From positions 1 through 33,889 of the forward strand of contig SVCK01000080.1 of the NCBI GenBank assembly GCA_015058375.1: 33,889 nucleotides of DNA. The letters are read 5' to 3'. The DNA comes from Clostridium sp. Its GTDB lineage: Bacteria > Bacillota > Clostridia > Clostridiales > Clostridiaceae. This document shows, piece after piece, positions 14,566 to 22,124 of the stretch. Numbering within the stretch: position 1 is the stretch's first letter; each line of letters starts with the position of its first letter. The position numbers and the translations under genes were made by a program. The notes beneath the pieces were generated by a model. The model was not told where the DNA came from and did not search any database. It worked only from the letters and a program-made list of their open reading frames with translations.

Positions 14566-14781
14566 ATGTCATCAGTAGAAAAAAATAGAAATGAGAAAAT
14601 AAAAAATGGCACATTATTGTATGGTGAATTAATACAATATAATAAAGAGAAGAATAAGTTTTTTAAATCTATGAAAAACGGATATATAGAAATGGGAAAA
14701 ATCAATCTACAACTTGCTAGTGATAATGAAAGTGAATTAGTTGAAATTAATAATTATGAGACGTGGCTTTGCGGAGTGTGA
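14566..14781 (+). CDS. MazE/NdoAI-like antitoxin lacking the ribbon-helix-helix domain
   Basis: A 71-residue protein directly before mazF. Its last 36 residues ([20 protein letters not shown] and following) align with the C-terminal toxin-binding tail of B. subtilis NdoAI (EndoAI), which has RRGYMEMAKINLNIS. The first 35 residues are polar and helical. They do not show the beta-strand plus two helices (KISLP start, NELI helix) of the usual MazE DNA-binding domain, and the protein is about 20 residues shorter. It should still bind and inhibit MazF, but may not bind DNA. ATG 14566 has GGAGGGG 5 nt upstream. Its TGA at 14779-14781 lies 8 nt before the toxin ATG, suggesting coupled translation. 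Confidence 0.72.
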   Translation: MSSVEKNRNEKIKNGTLLYGELIQYNKEKNKFFKSMKNGYIEMGKINLQLASDNESELVEINNYETWLCGV

Positions 14782-14789
14782 TTTTTCAA

Positions 14790-15143
14790 ATGACGACTAT
14801 GGTAGTAAAAAGAGGAGATATATTTTATGCAGATTTGAGTCCTGTAATAGGATCAGAGCAAGGAGGAATTAGACCAGTTATAATTATGCAAAATGATATA
14901 GGGAATAGATATAGTCCAACTGTAATAGTTGCGGCAATAACATCCCAAATAAATAAGGCTAAGTTACCAACACATGTAGAAATATCATCAGAGGATTATG
15001 GTCTAAATAGGGATTCAGTAGTACTTTTAGAACAAATACGTACTTTAGATAAAAAGAGATTGAAAGAGAAGATTGGTCATATGACAGATTCGGATATGAC
15101 AAAAGTTAATAAAGCACTATTGATTAGTTTAAGCTTAGCATAA
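14790..15143 (+). CDS. ndoA: MazF/PemK-family endoribonuclease toxin (EndoA)
   Basis: A 117-residue sequence-specific mRNA interferase, very close to B. subtilis EndoA, which cuts at UACAU. Visible family motifs are [29 protein letters not shown] (with the catalytic Arg), [19 protein letters not shown] and [11 protein letters not shown]. The full length suggests an active toxin. ATG 14790 was chosen because the homologous start MVVKRGD lies three codons on; ATG 14799 is also possible. GGAG at 14773-14776 is inside the antitoxin gene, and GTG 14778 overlaps the antitoxin stop as GTGA, so coupling is likely. A palindrome and a strong terminator follow. Confidence 0.93.
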   Translation: MTTMVVKRGDIFYADLSPVIGSEQGGIRPVIIMQNDIGNRYSPTVIVAAITSQINKAKLPTHVEISSEDYGLNRDSVVLLEQIRTLDKKRLKEKIGHMTDSDMTKVNKALLISLSLA

Positions 15144-15158
15144 AATGAGAATATATCG

Positions 15159-15176
15159 AATGATTTATAAATCATT
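15159..15176. repeat. Perfect 18-bp palindrome downstream of mazF
   Basis: AATGATTTATAAATCATT is its own exact reverse complement. It lies 15 nt after the mazF stop and 2 nt before the terminator stem. It is a possible protein-binding site; the role is unknown. Confidence 0.7.
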
Positions 15177-15178
15177 AT

Positions 15179-15237
15179 ATACTTTCTTCTAAGTAGATAA
15201 GTTTATTATACTTAATACTTAGAAGAAAGTATTTTTT
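15179..15237 (+). terminator. Terminator of the mazEF transcript
   Basis: A perfect 17-bp stem (15179-15195 with 15216-15232) carries a 20-nt loop and is followed by a T-run to 15237. The stem is unusually long and exact. Confidence 0.92.
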
Positions 15238-15258
15238 ATGCATATTTTTGAAAAAGTA

Positions 15259-15274
15259 TATCCTATTTAGGATA
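15259..15274. repeat. Inverted repeat upstream of the transketolase promoter
   Basis: TATCCTA and TAGGATA are exact reverse complements separated by TT. They lie about 58 bp upstream of the -10 region, so this is a candidate operator for the transketolase operon. Confidence 0.45.
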
Positions 15275-15331
15275 AAAAACGAAAAAATGTATCAAAAATA
15301 AAAGAATAAAGTATTCAAAATATGGGGATTA

Positions 15332-15340
15332 TGATAAAAT
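15332..15340 (+). promoter_or_regulatory. Extended -10 promoter of the transketolase operon
   Basis: TGA followed by TAAAAT (15335-15340) forms an extended -10. The -35 region is poor (TATTCA at 17 nt). The 5' UTR would be about 50 nt. Confidence 0.55.
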
Positions 15341-15395
15341 AGAGTTGGAAATAGTACAAGTAGAAATCATAATAACTATCTAGGAGGGTGTACTA

Positions 15396-16226
15396 ATGAA
15401 GAAAAGCAAGGAAGAATTAATTCAAATTTCGAATGAAATTAGAAAGGATATCATTTTGATGTTAACAGAATCAGGCTCTGGACATCCGGGAGGTTCGTTA
15501 TCAATAGCAGATGTCGTTACAACTTTATTTTTTCATGAATTGAATATAGATCCTAAAAATCCTAAGAATGAAGACAGAGATAGATTTATATTATCAAAAG
15601 GACATGCGGCACCGGTTTTATATAGTGCTTTATCAAGAAGAGGTTTTTTTGATAGAGAAGAGTTGAAAAAGTTAAGAAAACTTGGTTCTAAATTACAAGG
15701 ACATCCTAATATGAATGACGTTAGTGGTATAGATATGTCTACAGGTTCTTTAGGACAAGGAATATCTGCTGCAGTTGGTATGGCTATAGCTGGTAAACTT
15801 GATAATAAGTCATATAGAGTTTATACAGTATTGGGAGACGGAGAATTGGAAGAAGGTCAAGTGTGGGAAGCTGCTATGTCGGCTGCACATTATAAACTTG
15901 ATAATCTTACAGCGTTTGTGGATTTTAATGGACTTCAAATAGATGGAGATATAACTAAAGTTATGAATCCTTCACCAATTGATAAGAAGTTTGAAGCTTT
16001 TGGATGGAATGTGTTAGTTATAGATGGGCATAATTATGATGAAATACTTGATTCAATAGATAGAGCAAAAGAATTTAAAGGAAAACCTACAGTTATAATT
16101 TGCAAAACAATAAAAGGTAAGGGTGTTTCTTTTATGGAAAATGATGCTTCATGGCATGGAAATGCACCTACTTTGGAACAATGTAATAAGGCAATTAAGG
16201 AATTAGGAGGACAAACAAATGAGTAA
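15396..16226 (+). CDS. tktA: Transketolase, N-terminal subunit
   Basis: A 276-residue thiamine diphosphate-binding half of a split transketolase, which moves two-carbon units between sugar phosphates in the non-oxidative pentose phosphate pathway. Signature features are SGSGHPGGSLS (cofactor and substrate histidine), KGHAAPVLY, HPNMNDVSGIDMSTGSLGQG and the thiamine-diphosphate motif GDGELEEGQVWEAAMSAAHY through VDFNG. AGGAGGG precedes ATG 15396. It overlaps the C-terminal subunit gene by 8 nt, so both halves are made together in equal amounts. Distantly related split enzymes such as 1-deoxyxylulose-5-phosphate synthase-like proteins are less likely given these motifs. Confidence 0.93.
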   Translation: MKKSKEELIQISNEIRKDIILMLTESGSGHPGGSLSIADVVTTLFFHELNIDPKNPKNEDRDRFILSKGHAAPVLYSALSRRGFFDREELKKLRKLGSKLQGHPNMNDVSGIDMSTGSLGQGISAAVGMAIAGKLDNKSYRVYTVLGDGELEEGQVWEAAMSAAHYKLDNLTAFVDFNGLQIDGDITKVMNPSPIDKKFEAFGWNVLVIDGHNYDEILDSIDRAKEFKGKPTVIICKTIKGKGVSFMENDASWHGNAPTLEQCNKAIKELGGQTNE

Positions 16227-17163
16227 TAAACAAGCAACAAGAGAAGCTTACGGAAAGGCTTTAGCAGAATTGGCAAAAAGTAATCCTAATATAGTAGTTT
16301 TAGATGCTGATTTATCAAAATCAACAAAGACAGCAGAGTTTAAAAAAGTTGCTCCTGAGAGATTTTTTAATATGGGAATAGCTGAAGCAAATATGATGGG
16401 AGTAGCAGCTGGAATTTCAACATGTGGAAAAATACCTTTTGTTAGTACATTTGCAATGTTTGCAGCTGGTAGAGCGTTTGAACAAATAAGAAATTCAATT
16501 TGTTATCCTAAATTAAATGTTAAGATTTGTGCTACTCATGCAGGATTAACAGTAGGAGAAGATGGGGCAACACATCAAGCTATAGAGGACTTATCGCTTA
16601 TGAGAAGTATTCCAAATATGGTTGTTATTAATCCATCAGATGGAATTGAAACTAAAGAAGCAATAAAAGCAATAGCTGAATATCAAGGTCCTTGTTATGT
16701 AAGATTAGGAAGAATGGCTGTAGAAGATATAAATACAAATGAAAACTATAAATTTGAAATAGGAAAAGGCATTAAGCTTTCAGAAGGAAATGATGTTAGT
16801 ATAATTGCTACTGGAATAATGGTAGAAATAGCATTAAAAGCTAAAGAAAAATTATTAAGTGAAGGAATTAATGCTAGAGTAATTAATATACATACAATTA
16901 AGCCAATTGATAGTGATTTGATTATTGAAGCAGCAAAAGAAACAGGAGCTATAGTTACAGTAGAGGAACATAGTATAATTGGAGGATTAGGATCAGCAGT
17001 TACAGAAGTAGTATCGGAATATTGTCCTGTACCTGTATTAAGAATGGGAGTTAATGATACATTTGGAGAAAGTGGAAAGCCAAATGAATTGTTAGATAAA
17101 TATGGACTTACTTGTGAAAAAATAGTTGAAAAAGTAAAGATGGCAATTAATAACAAGAGATAG
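16219..17163 (+). CDS. tktB: Transketolase, C-terminal subunit
   Basis: A 314-residue partner of the preceding gene. The pyrimidine-binding domain carries the conserved glutamate in FFNMGIAEANMMGVAAG and the substrate histidine segment ATHAGLTVGEDGATHQAIEDL. A transketolase C-terminal domain follows (about 195-305, INIHTIKPID and VTVEEHSIIGGLGS). It forms the active heterotetramer with the N-terminal subunit. ATG 16219 lies inside the last codons of the upstream gene, with AGGAGG at 16205-16210 for independent re-initiation. A terminator follows. Confidence 0.93.
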   Translation: MSNKQATREAYGKALAELAKSNPNIVVLDADLSKSTKTAEFKKVAPERFFNMGIAEANMMGVAAGISTCGKIPFVSTFAMFAAGRAFEQIRNSICYPKLNVKICATHAGLTVGEDGATHQAIEDLSLMRSIPNMVVINPSDGIETKEAIKAIAEYQGPCYVRLGRMAVEDINTNENYKFEIGKGIKLSEGNDVSIIATGIMVEIALKAKEKLLSEGINARVINIHTIKPIDSDLIIEAAKETGAIVTVEEHSIIGGLGSAVTEVVSEYCPVPVLRMGVNDTFGESGKPNELLDKYGLTCEKIVEKVKMAINNKR

Positions 17164-17206
17164 AAACTAGTTGAAAAATGACTGTTTTGATACTAGCTAC
17201 GAATAG

Positions 17207-17243
17207 AAAAATCAGGATTCAAACATTTGAATCCTGATTTTTT
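17207..17243. terminator. Intrinsic terminator after the transketolase operon
   Basis: A 12-bp stem ATCAGGATTCAA/TTGAATCCTGAT (17211-17238) has the tetraloop ACAT. It is flanked by an A-run and a T-run, so it may act in both directions. Confidence 0.92.
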
Positions 17244-17397
17244 GTGCAAAATAGATATATATGTTTTAAGAATATTTCCTATTTCTATTTGATTCCTAAA
17301 ATTTCAATTTTTTTATAATAAATAAGAGTTAAGGATATTTTTTTTCCTAAAGAGGAATTATAATGGTATGAGAGGAAGTAAGGTGGAGGTTAATGTT

Positions 17398-18246
17398 ATG
17401 AATGGGAAAAAATTTAAAGAATATTTGTTAATTACATTTGGAATACTTTTAGTTGCATTGTCTGTAGAATATTTTTTTGCACCTAACAACATTGCAGCTG
17501 GAGGTGTTACCGGTTTGGCAATAGTTATAAATGCTTTGTTGCCTAACTTGAGTGTAGGGGGAATTACTTTAGTTTTAAATTTAGCATTGTTTGTAGTGGC
17601 ATTTTGGCTTATTGGTGGGAATTTTGGAGCAAAAACTATTTTCGCTAGTTTAGGCTTGTCTGTTGTAATGTGGTGTATTGAAAAGTTTATGAATCCAATT
17701 GCAATAACAACTGATTTGGTTATAGCGACAGTTTTTGGAACATTAATATCAGCATTTGGAATGGCAATTGTTTTTAATAATAATGCATCAACTGGTGGAA
17801 CTGATATATTAGCTAAAATACTAAATAAATTCTTCTATATAAACATAGGAAAATCATTATTAATTGTAGATATATTAATAACTTTTGCAGGAGCTATTGT
17901 TTTTGGAGTTGATACAGGTTTTTATGCTATGCTAAGTGTTATGATTTTAGGAATAACTGTTGATAGATTTATTGATGGATTTAATTCTAGTAAGGAGTTA
18001 ACAATAATTAGTGATAAGTATAAGGAAATAAGTGAATATATTCTTAATGATTTATCAAGAGGATGTACATACTTAAATGGAGAAGGAGTATATAGTGGAA
18101 AAGAAATTAAGGTTATATATTCTGTTTTAAGTAGAAATGAATTCATAAAACTTAAAGAGTTTATAAAAGAGGTAGATGATAGAGCATTTATTAGTGTTAG
18201 AGAATCTTATGAAGTTTTAGGGGAAGGCTTTATGAAAATAGAGTAG
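17398..18246 (+). CDS. YitT family membrane protein (first of a tandem pair)
   Basis: A 282-residue protein with about five to six membrane helices (about 10-175) of the YitT/DUF161 type, marked by PNNIAAGGVTGLAIV and NNNASTGGTDILAK. A cytoplasmic DUF2179 domain follows (about 200-280, RGCTYLNGEGVYSG and KEFIKEVDDRAFISV), which may bind a small ligand. The family's function is not established; transport has been suggested. ATG 17398 was chosen because GGTGGAGG is 8 nt upstream and the paralogue downstream starts at the matching position. ATG 17368 would add ten residues. It is 22 nt from the second copy, so they form an operon. Confidence 0.88.
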   Translation: MNGKKFKEYLLITFGILLVALSVEYFFAPNNIAAGGVTGLAIVINALLPNLSVGGITLVLNLALFVVAFWLIGGNFGAKTIFASLGLSVVMWCIEKFMNPIAITTDLVIATVFGTLISAFGMAIVFNNNASTGGTDILAKILNKFFYINIGKSLLIVDILITFAGAIVFGVDTGFYAMLSVMILGITVDRFIDGFNSSKELTIISDKYKEISEYILNDLSRGCTYLNGEGVYSGKEIKVIYSVLSRNEFIKLKEFIKEVDDRAFISVRESYEVLGEGFMKIE

Positions 18247-18268
18247 ATAGAATTTTGAGGAGACACGT

Positions 18269-19114
18269 ATGAAGAGAGTAAAAGAATTTTTTAATATAAC
18301 GATAGGGATAATACTAGTGGCTATAGGTTTGGAATATTTCTTTTTTCCTAATAATATAGCTGCTGGAGGCGTATCTGGTTTTGCACTTGTTATTCAAGAT
18401 GTAATTAATATTGAAGCTGGTACAATAATGTGGATATGTAATATAGTATTATTTATTTTAGCGTTTGTGTGTATTGGAGGTAGTTTTGGAAAGAAGAGCA
18501 TATATGCTACTTTTGGATTATCTGCAATTCTTTCGACAATAGAAAAACTAGGATTGGCTTATGCTATTACGGATAATATTATATTGGCAACTGTTTTTGG
18601 AAGTGTATTTTCAGCATTGGGTGGAGCTATTGTATTTAATCAAGGTGCATCTACAGGTGGAACTAGCATAACAGCTAAATTACTTAGCAAGTATTTAAAT
18701 ATGGATATAGGTAAGGGGCTATTAATTTCAGATTCTATAGTAATAATTTTAGCTATATATAATTTCGGAGTTGAGTTGGGGTTATTTGGATTGATTGCTG
18801 TATATTTAGTTAGCACTCTTATAGATAAGTTTATAAGCGGAATAAATTCATGTAAACAGGTGATAATCTTTACATCTAATGAAGAAATGGTTTCAGAATA
18901 TATAATAAAGGACATAGATAGAGGATGCACTGTTTTTGATGGTAGAGGTGGATATACAGGTAACAAAAATAGTGTCATATTTACGGTGTTAGATAGGAGA
19001 CAATTTATTAAACTTAAACAGTTTATAAAGGAAAATGATTCTACAGCATTTATAACAGTAAATGAAGCAACTGAAGTATTAGGAAAAGGATTTGTCAATT
19101 TAACAGAAGAGTGA
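18269..19114 (+). CDS. YitT family membrane protein (second of a tandem pair)
   Basis: A 281-residue paralogue of the preceding gene with the same order: YitT membrane region (FPNNIAAGGVSGFALV, NQGASTGGTSITAKLL) and C-terminal DUF2179 domain (RGCTVFDGRGGYTG, KQFIKENDSTAFITV). Both halves align along their whole length, so a tandem duplication is clear, although the membrane helices have diverged. GAGGAG precedes ATG 18269. The two products could form a heteromer. The function is unknown. Confidence 0.88.
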   Translation: MKRVKEFFNITIGIILVAIGLEYFFFPNNIAAGGVSGFALVIQDVINIEAGTIMWICNIVLFILAFVCIGGSFGKKSIYATFGLSAILSTIEKLGLAYAITDNIILATVFGSVFSALGGAIVFNQGASTGGTSITAKLLSKYLNMDIGKGLLISDSIVIILAIYNFGVELGLFGLIAVYLVSTLIDKFISGINSCKQVIIFTSNEEMVSEYIIKDIDRGCTVFDGRGGYTGNKNSVIFTVLDRRQFIKLKQFIKENDSTAFITVNEATEVLGKGFVNLTEE

Positions 19115-19180
19115 TTATTTTGTTTCAAATTATAAAAAAGTATATAATATAGCAATATGTAGTCTCATATTGATGAGTTG

Positions 19181-19189
19181 TGTTATAAT
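19181..19189 (+). promoter_or_regulatory. Extended -10 promoter of the ftsE operon
   Basis: TGT followed by TATAAT (19184-19189) forms an extended -10, about 50 nt before ftsE. No strong -35 is visible, which is usual for this promoter class. Confidence 0.6.
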
Positions 19190-19240
19190 ACTACTGTAAA
19201 TGATATACTGAAATTTATATAATGAGGTAGGAGTGTAAAA

Positions 19241-19927
19241 ATGATTAGGTTTAAAAATGTTTCTAAAATATATAATAACAATGTAAAAGCCCTTTCAGAT
19301 GTAAATGTTGATATAGAAAAAGGCGAATTTGTATTTTTAGTTGGACCATCTGGATCAGGAAAGTCTACATTTATTAAAATGATATTAAAAGAAGTTGAGC
19401 CTACAACTGGAAAGATTATTGTAGACACTACAGATTTAAGTACTTTAACAAGAAAGCAAGTGCCATATTTTAGAAGGAAAGTTGGTATGGTTTTTCAAGA
19501 CTTTAGATTAATACCTAACTTAAATGTATATGAAAATGTTGCATTTGCAATGAAAGTAGTAGAGGCATCTCCAAGAGAAATTAGAAAAAGAGTTCCAATG
19601 GTTTTATCATTGGTTGGTCTTTCACATAAGTATAAAATGTTTCCAAGTGAGTTGTCAGGTGGAGAACAACAAAGAGTTTCTTTGGCAAGAGCTATTGTAA
19701 ATAATCCAAGTTTATTAATTGCAGATGAACCAACAGGAAATCTAGATCCTGATACAGCTAAGGAAATAATGACTTTATTAGATGATATAAATAAAGCTGG
19801 TACAACAGTATTAATGGCAACACATGCTAAGGATATTGTTGATAGTATGAAAAAAAGAGTTATAGCTATTGAAAGTGGAGAGATAACAAGAGATGAGAAG
19901 AGAGGTATGTACGAAAATGAAGATTAA
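19241..19927 (+). CDS. ftsE: Cell division ATP-binding protein FtsE
   Basis: A 228-residue ABC ATPase. Walker A is GPSGSGKS (35-42), the Q-loop follows MVFQDF, the signature is LSGGEQQ (138-144), and Walker B ends ADEPTGNLD (Asp162, Glu163). With FtsX it forms a type VII, mechanotransmission-type complex that uses ATP in the cytoplasm to switch on peptidoglycan hydrolases outside. ATG 19241 has GGAG upstream. The end overlaps ftsX. A coiled-coil hydrolase that could be its client is encoded at 3261-4484. Confidence 0.96.
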   Translation: MIRFKNVSKIYNNNVKALSDVNVDIEKGEFVFLVGPSGSGKSTFIKMILKEVEPTTGKIIVDTTDLSTLTRKQVPYFRRKVGMVFQDFRLIPNLNVYENVAFAMKVVEASPREIRKRVPMVLSLVGLSHKYKMFPSELSGGEQQRVSLARAIVNNPSLLIADEPTGNLDPDTAKEIMTLLDDINKAGTTVLMATHAKDIVDSMKKRVIAIESGEITRDEKRGMYENED

Positions 19928-20807
19928 TACAATTAATTATTTTATAACTGACGCATTCAAAAGTTTAAGAAGAAATAGGACTATAAGTGTAGCATCAATA
20001 ATAACTGTATTAATCACTTTTGTAGTTCTAGGTGTCTTCTCACTTGTTGCACAAAATGCTAATTTAGCAATTGAAGGAGTTCAATCAAAAGTAGAATTAA
20101 AGGTTTATTTAAAAGATGATGTTAAGTTAATAGATAAAAGAGAAATTGAAGTTAAATTAAGAGATCAAAGCGGTATTAAAGCAGTAACTTTTGAATCTAA
20201 GGAAGATGCTTTTAATAATTTTCAAGATAGTATGGGAGAAAGTTCAGGAATATTACAAGGATATAGTATGGACAATAATCCATTTCCAGAATCATATGTT
20301 GTAAGCTTGGAAGATGCATCTTATGCTGAAGATATAACTCAAGCAGTTGAAAAGATGGAAGGCGTTGAGAGTGTTAGTGACCAACAAGAATTTATTAATA
20401 CTGTTCAAAATGTTGTAAAAGGTATAAGAATAGTAGGAGTTATCTTATTTGTAGTTCTAATTGGTGTATCAATATTCTTAATAATGAATACTACAAAATT
20501 GACAGTTTATTCAAGAAGAAGAGAAGTTGGTATTATGAAATTTGTTGGTGCTACAGATTGGTTTATTAGATGGCCATTTATAATTGAAGGTATGGTAATA
20601 GCATTAATAGGAGCAATATTATCAACCATTGTAGTATTCTTCTTCTACAAGTGGATGGTAAGTATCATTGCGTCTAAAATGATCATGGTAAAACTTGTTT
20701 CTCCTATCTATGTTTTTACAGCACTATTATGGAAGTTCGTGTTAAGTTCAATAGTAGTAGGAGGAGTTGCTAGTTTCGCAGCATTAAGAAAATTCTTAGT
20801 AGTATAA
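19917..20807 (+). CDS. ftsX: Cell division permease-like protein FtsX
   Basis: A 296-residue membrane protein with the FtsX layout: cytoplasmic N-terminus, helix one (about 22-44), an extracellular domain (about 50-165), then three helices with the ABC-permease motif RRREVGIMKFVGATDWFIRWPF cut short here as RREVGIMKFVGATDWF. The extracellular domain docks coiled-coil hydrolases in other Firmicutes. ATG 19917 overlaps ftsE by 11 nt and has AGAGG about 11 nt upstream. ATG 19893 would add eight residues that are not typical. Confidence 0.94.
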   Translation: MKINTINYFITDAFKSLRRNRTISVASIITVLITFVVLGVFSLVAQNANLAIEGVQSKVELKVYLKDDVKLIDKREIEVKLRDQSGIKAVTFESKEDAFNNFQDSMGESSGILQGYSMDNNPFPESYVVSLEDASYAEDITQAVEKMEGVESVSDQQEFINTVQNVVKGIRIVGVILFVVLIGVSIFLIMNTTKLTVYSRRREVGIMKFVGATDWFIRWPFIIEGMVIALIGAILSTIVVFFFYKWMVSIIASKMIMVKLVSPIYVFTALLWKFVLSSIVVGGVASFAALRKFLVV

Positions 20808-20882
20808 TAAAGCTAAATGAGAATAGAATAGTTAATGTGAAAATGTAATTTATATACTAAGGTAAGAAAAGGAGCAGCTAAG

Positions 20883-22106
20883 GTGAATCTAAAAAAATCT
20901 AATCAGATTAATAAAAAGAATTATATATTTATTATGATAGGAGCTGTTACAATGTTTCTGATTGGAAATATTGTAGCAAGATTTGGATTCATTATAGGGC
21001 CCAACTTTAGAGAATATTATAATGCAATTAAGTATGCTGAAGATTATAGTAAATATGAAGGATTATTTGAAACAAGAGCAGTTATAATTAATAATTATAA
21101 TGATGAAGTAGATGATTCGAAATTACTTGATGGTGCTATAAAAGGAATGGCTTCTAGTTTGAATGATCCATATACTGTTTATATGAATACTGAAGAATAT
21201 GAGAAATTTAATTTGTCTAATGCAGGTATAAGAATTGGAATTGGTGTTTCAATCACTGTTCAGAATTCTCAAGTTACAATAACTAATATAGAATCAGGTA
21301 AACCAGCAGAGAGAGCAGAGTTAAAAATTGGAGACATAATAACTAAAGTTGATGGAGAAAATATTGATGGAGATTCTAATAAAGCTGTTTCTTTAATATC
21401 TAACATGTCAAAAAAGTCTATAGTATTAACTATATTAAGAGATAATAAAAGTTTTGATGTGGAACTTGAAAAAGAGGAGATAAAGAGAAATTCTGTAGAA
21501 CATGAAATGATAAGTAGCAATATTGGATATATAAGACTTAAAGATTTTAATGAAGATGCATCAACAGAATTTATTGATGCTTTAACAGAATTGAAAGATA
21601 AAGGTATGACAGGACTTATATTTGATTTGAGGAGTAATGGAGGTGGATTCTTAAAAGAAGCAGAGAATATAGCATCTCAATTTATCCCCAAAGATAAAGT
21701 GATAACAACTTTGAATAATAAGTTTAGTAAAGAAAAGGTTAGTCTTTCTACAGGAGGCATAGCAGAAGATATTCCAGTTGTTTTATTGGTTAATAAAAAT
21801 ACTGCTAGTGCATCAGAAGTAGTTACTGGTGCTTTAAGAGATTATAATATAGCCACTATTGTAGGAACAAATACTTATGGAAAAGGTGTAGCACAATCTA
21901 CATTTAAAATAAAGTCTACAGATGGGGCATTAAAAGTTACTATAGATAATTTTTATACTCCTAATGGAGAAAACATTAATAAAGTTGGTATTAAACCAGA
22001 TTATGAAGTAGCGTTAACTGAAAAAGATGTGCAGGGAGGATATAGTAAAGAAGTAGATCCTCAATATCAAAAGGCATTAGAGATAATTAATGAAAAGCTA
22101 AAATAG
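20883..22106 (+). CDS. S41 carboxy-terminal processing protease with PDZ domain (CtpA/CtpB-like)
   Basis: A 407-residue membrane-anchored serine protease. It has an N-terminal anchor (about 15-33), a PDZ domain (about 118-190, GIGVSITVQN, KIGDIITKVDGENID) that binds substrate C-termini, and a tail-specific protease domain with Ser309 (TASASE), Lys334 (TYGKG) and Gln338 as the expected catalytic triad. It acts outside the membrane. CtpB in B. subtilis processes a sporulation signal and sits beside ftsEX and minJ, the same order as here. The start is GTG 20883 with GGAG 8 nt upstream. The next gene begins 19 nt after the stop, suggesting an operon. Confidence 0.93.
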   Translation: MNLKKSNQINKKNYIFIMIGAVTMFLIGNIVARFGFIIGPNFREYYNAIKYAEDYSKYEGLFETRAVIINNYNDEVDDSKLLDGAIKGMASSLNDPYTVYMNTEEYEKFNLSNAGIRIGIGVSITVQNSQVTITNIESGKPAERAELKIGDIITKVDGENIDGDSNKAVSLISNMSKKSIVLTILRDNKSFDVELEKEEIKRNSVEHEMISSNIGYIRLKDFNEDASTEFIDALTELKDKGMTGLIFDLRSNGGGFLKEAENIASQFIPKDKVITTLNNKFSKEKVSLSTGGIAEDIPVVLLVNKNTASASEVVTGALRDYNIATIVGTNTYGKGVAQSTFKIKSTDGALKVTIDNFYTPNGENINKVGIKPDYEVALTEKDVQGGYSKEVDPQYQKALEIINEKLK

Positions 22107-22124
22107 GAGGCTTATGAATAACTT

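Noticed and set aside
14424-14705. A 93-codon minus-strand frame over the mazE region
   Set aside because: Phe/Ile/Ser-rich shadow antisense to the antitoxin gene and its promoter, without a ribosome site.
18532-18538. TTCGACA, a reverse 0A box match
   Set aside because: It lies inside the second YitT coding sequence, far from a promoter, and is likely chance.
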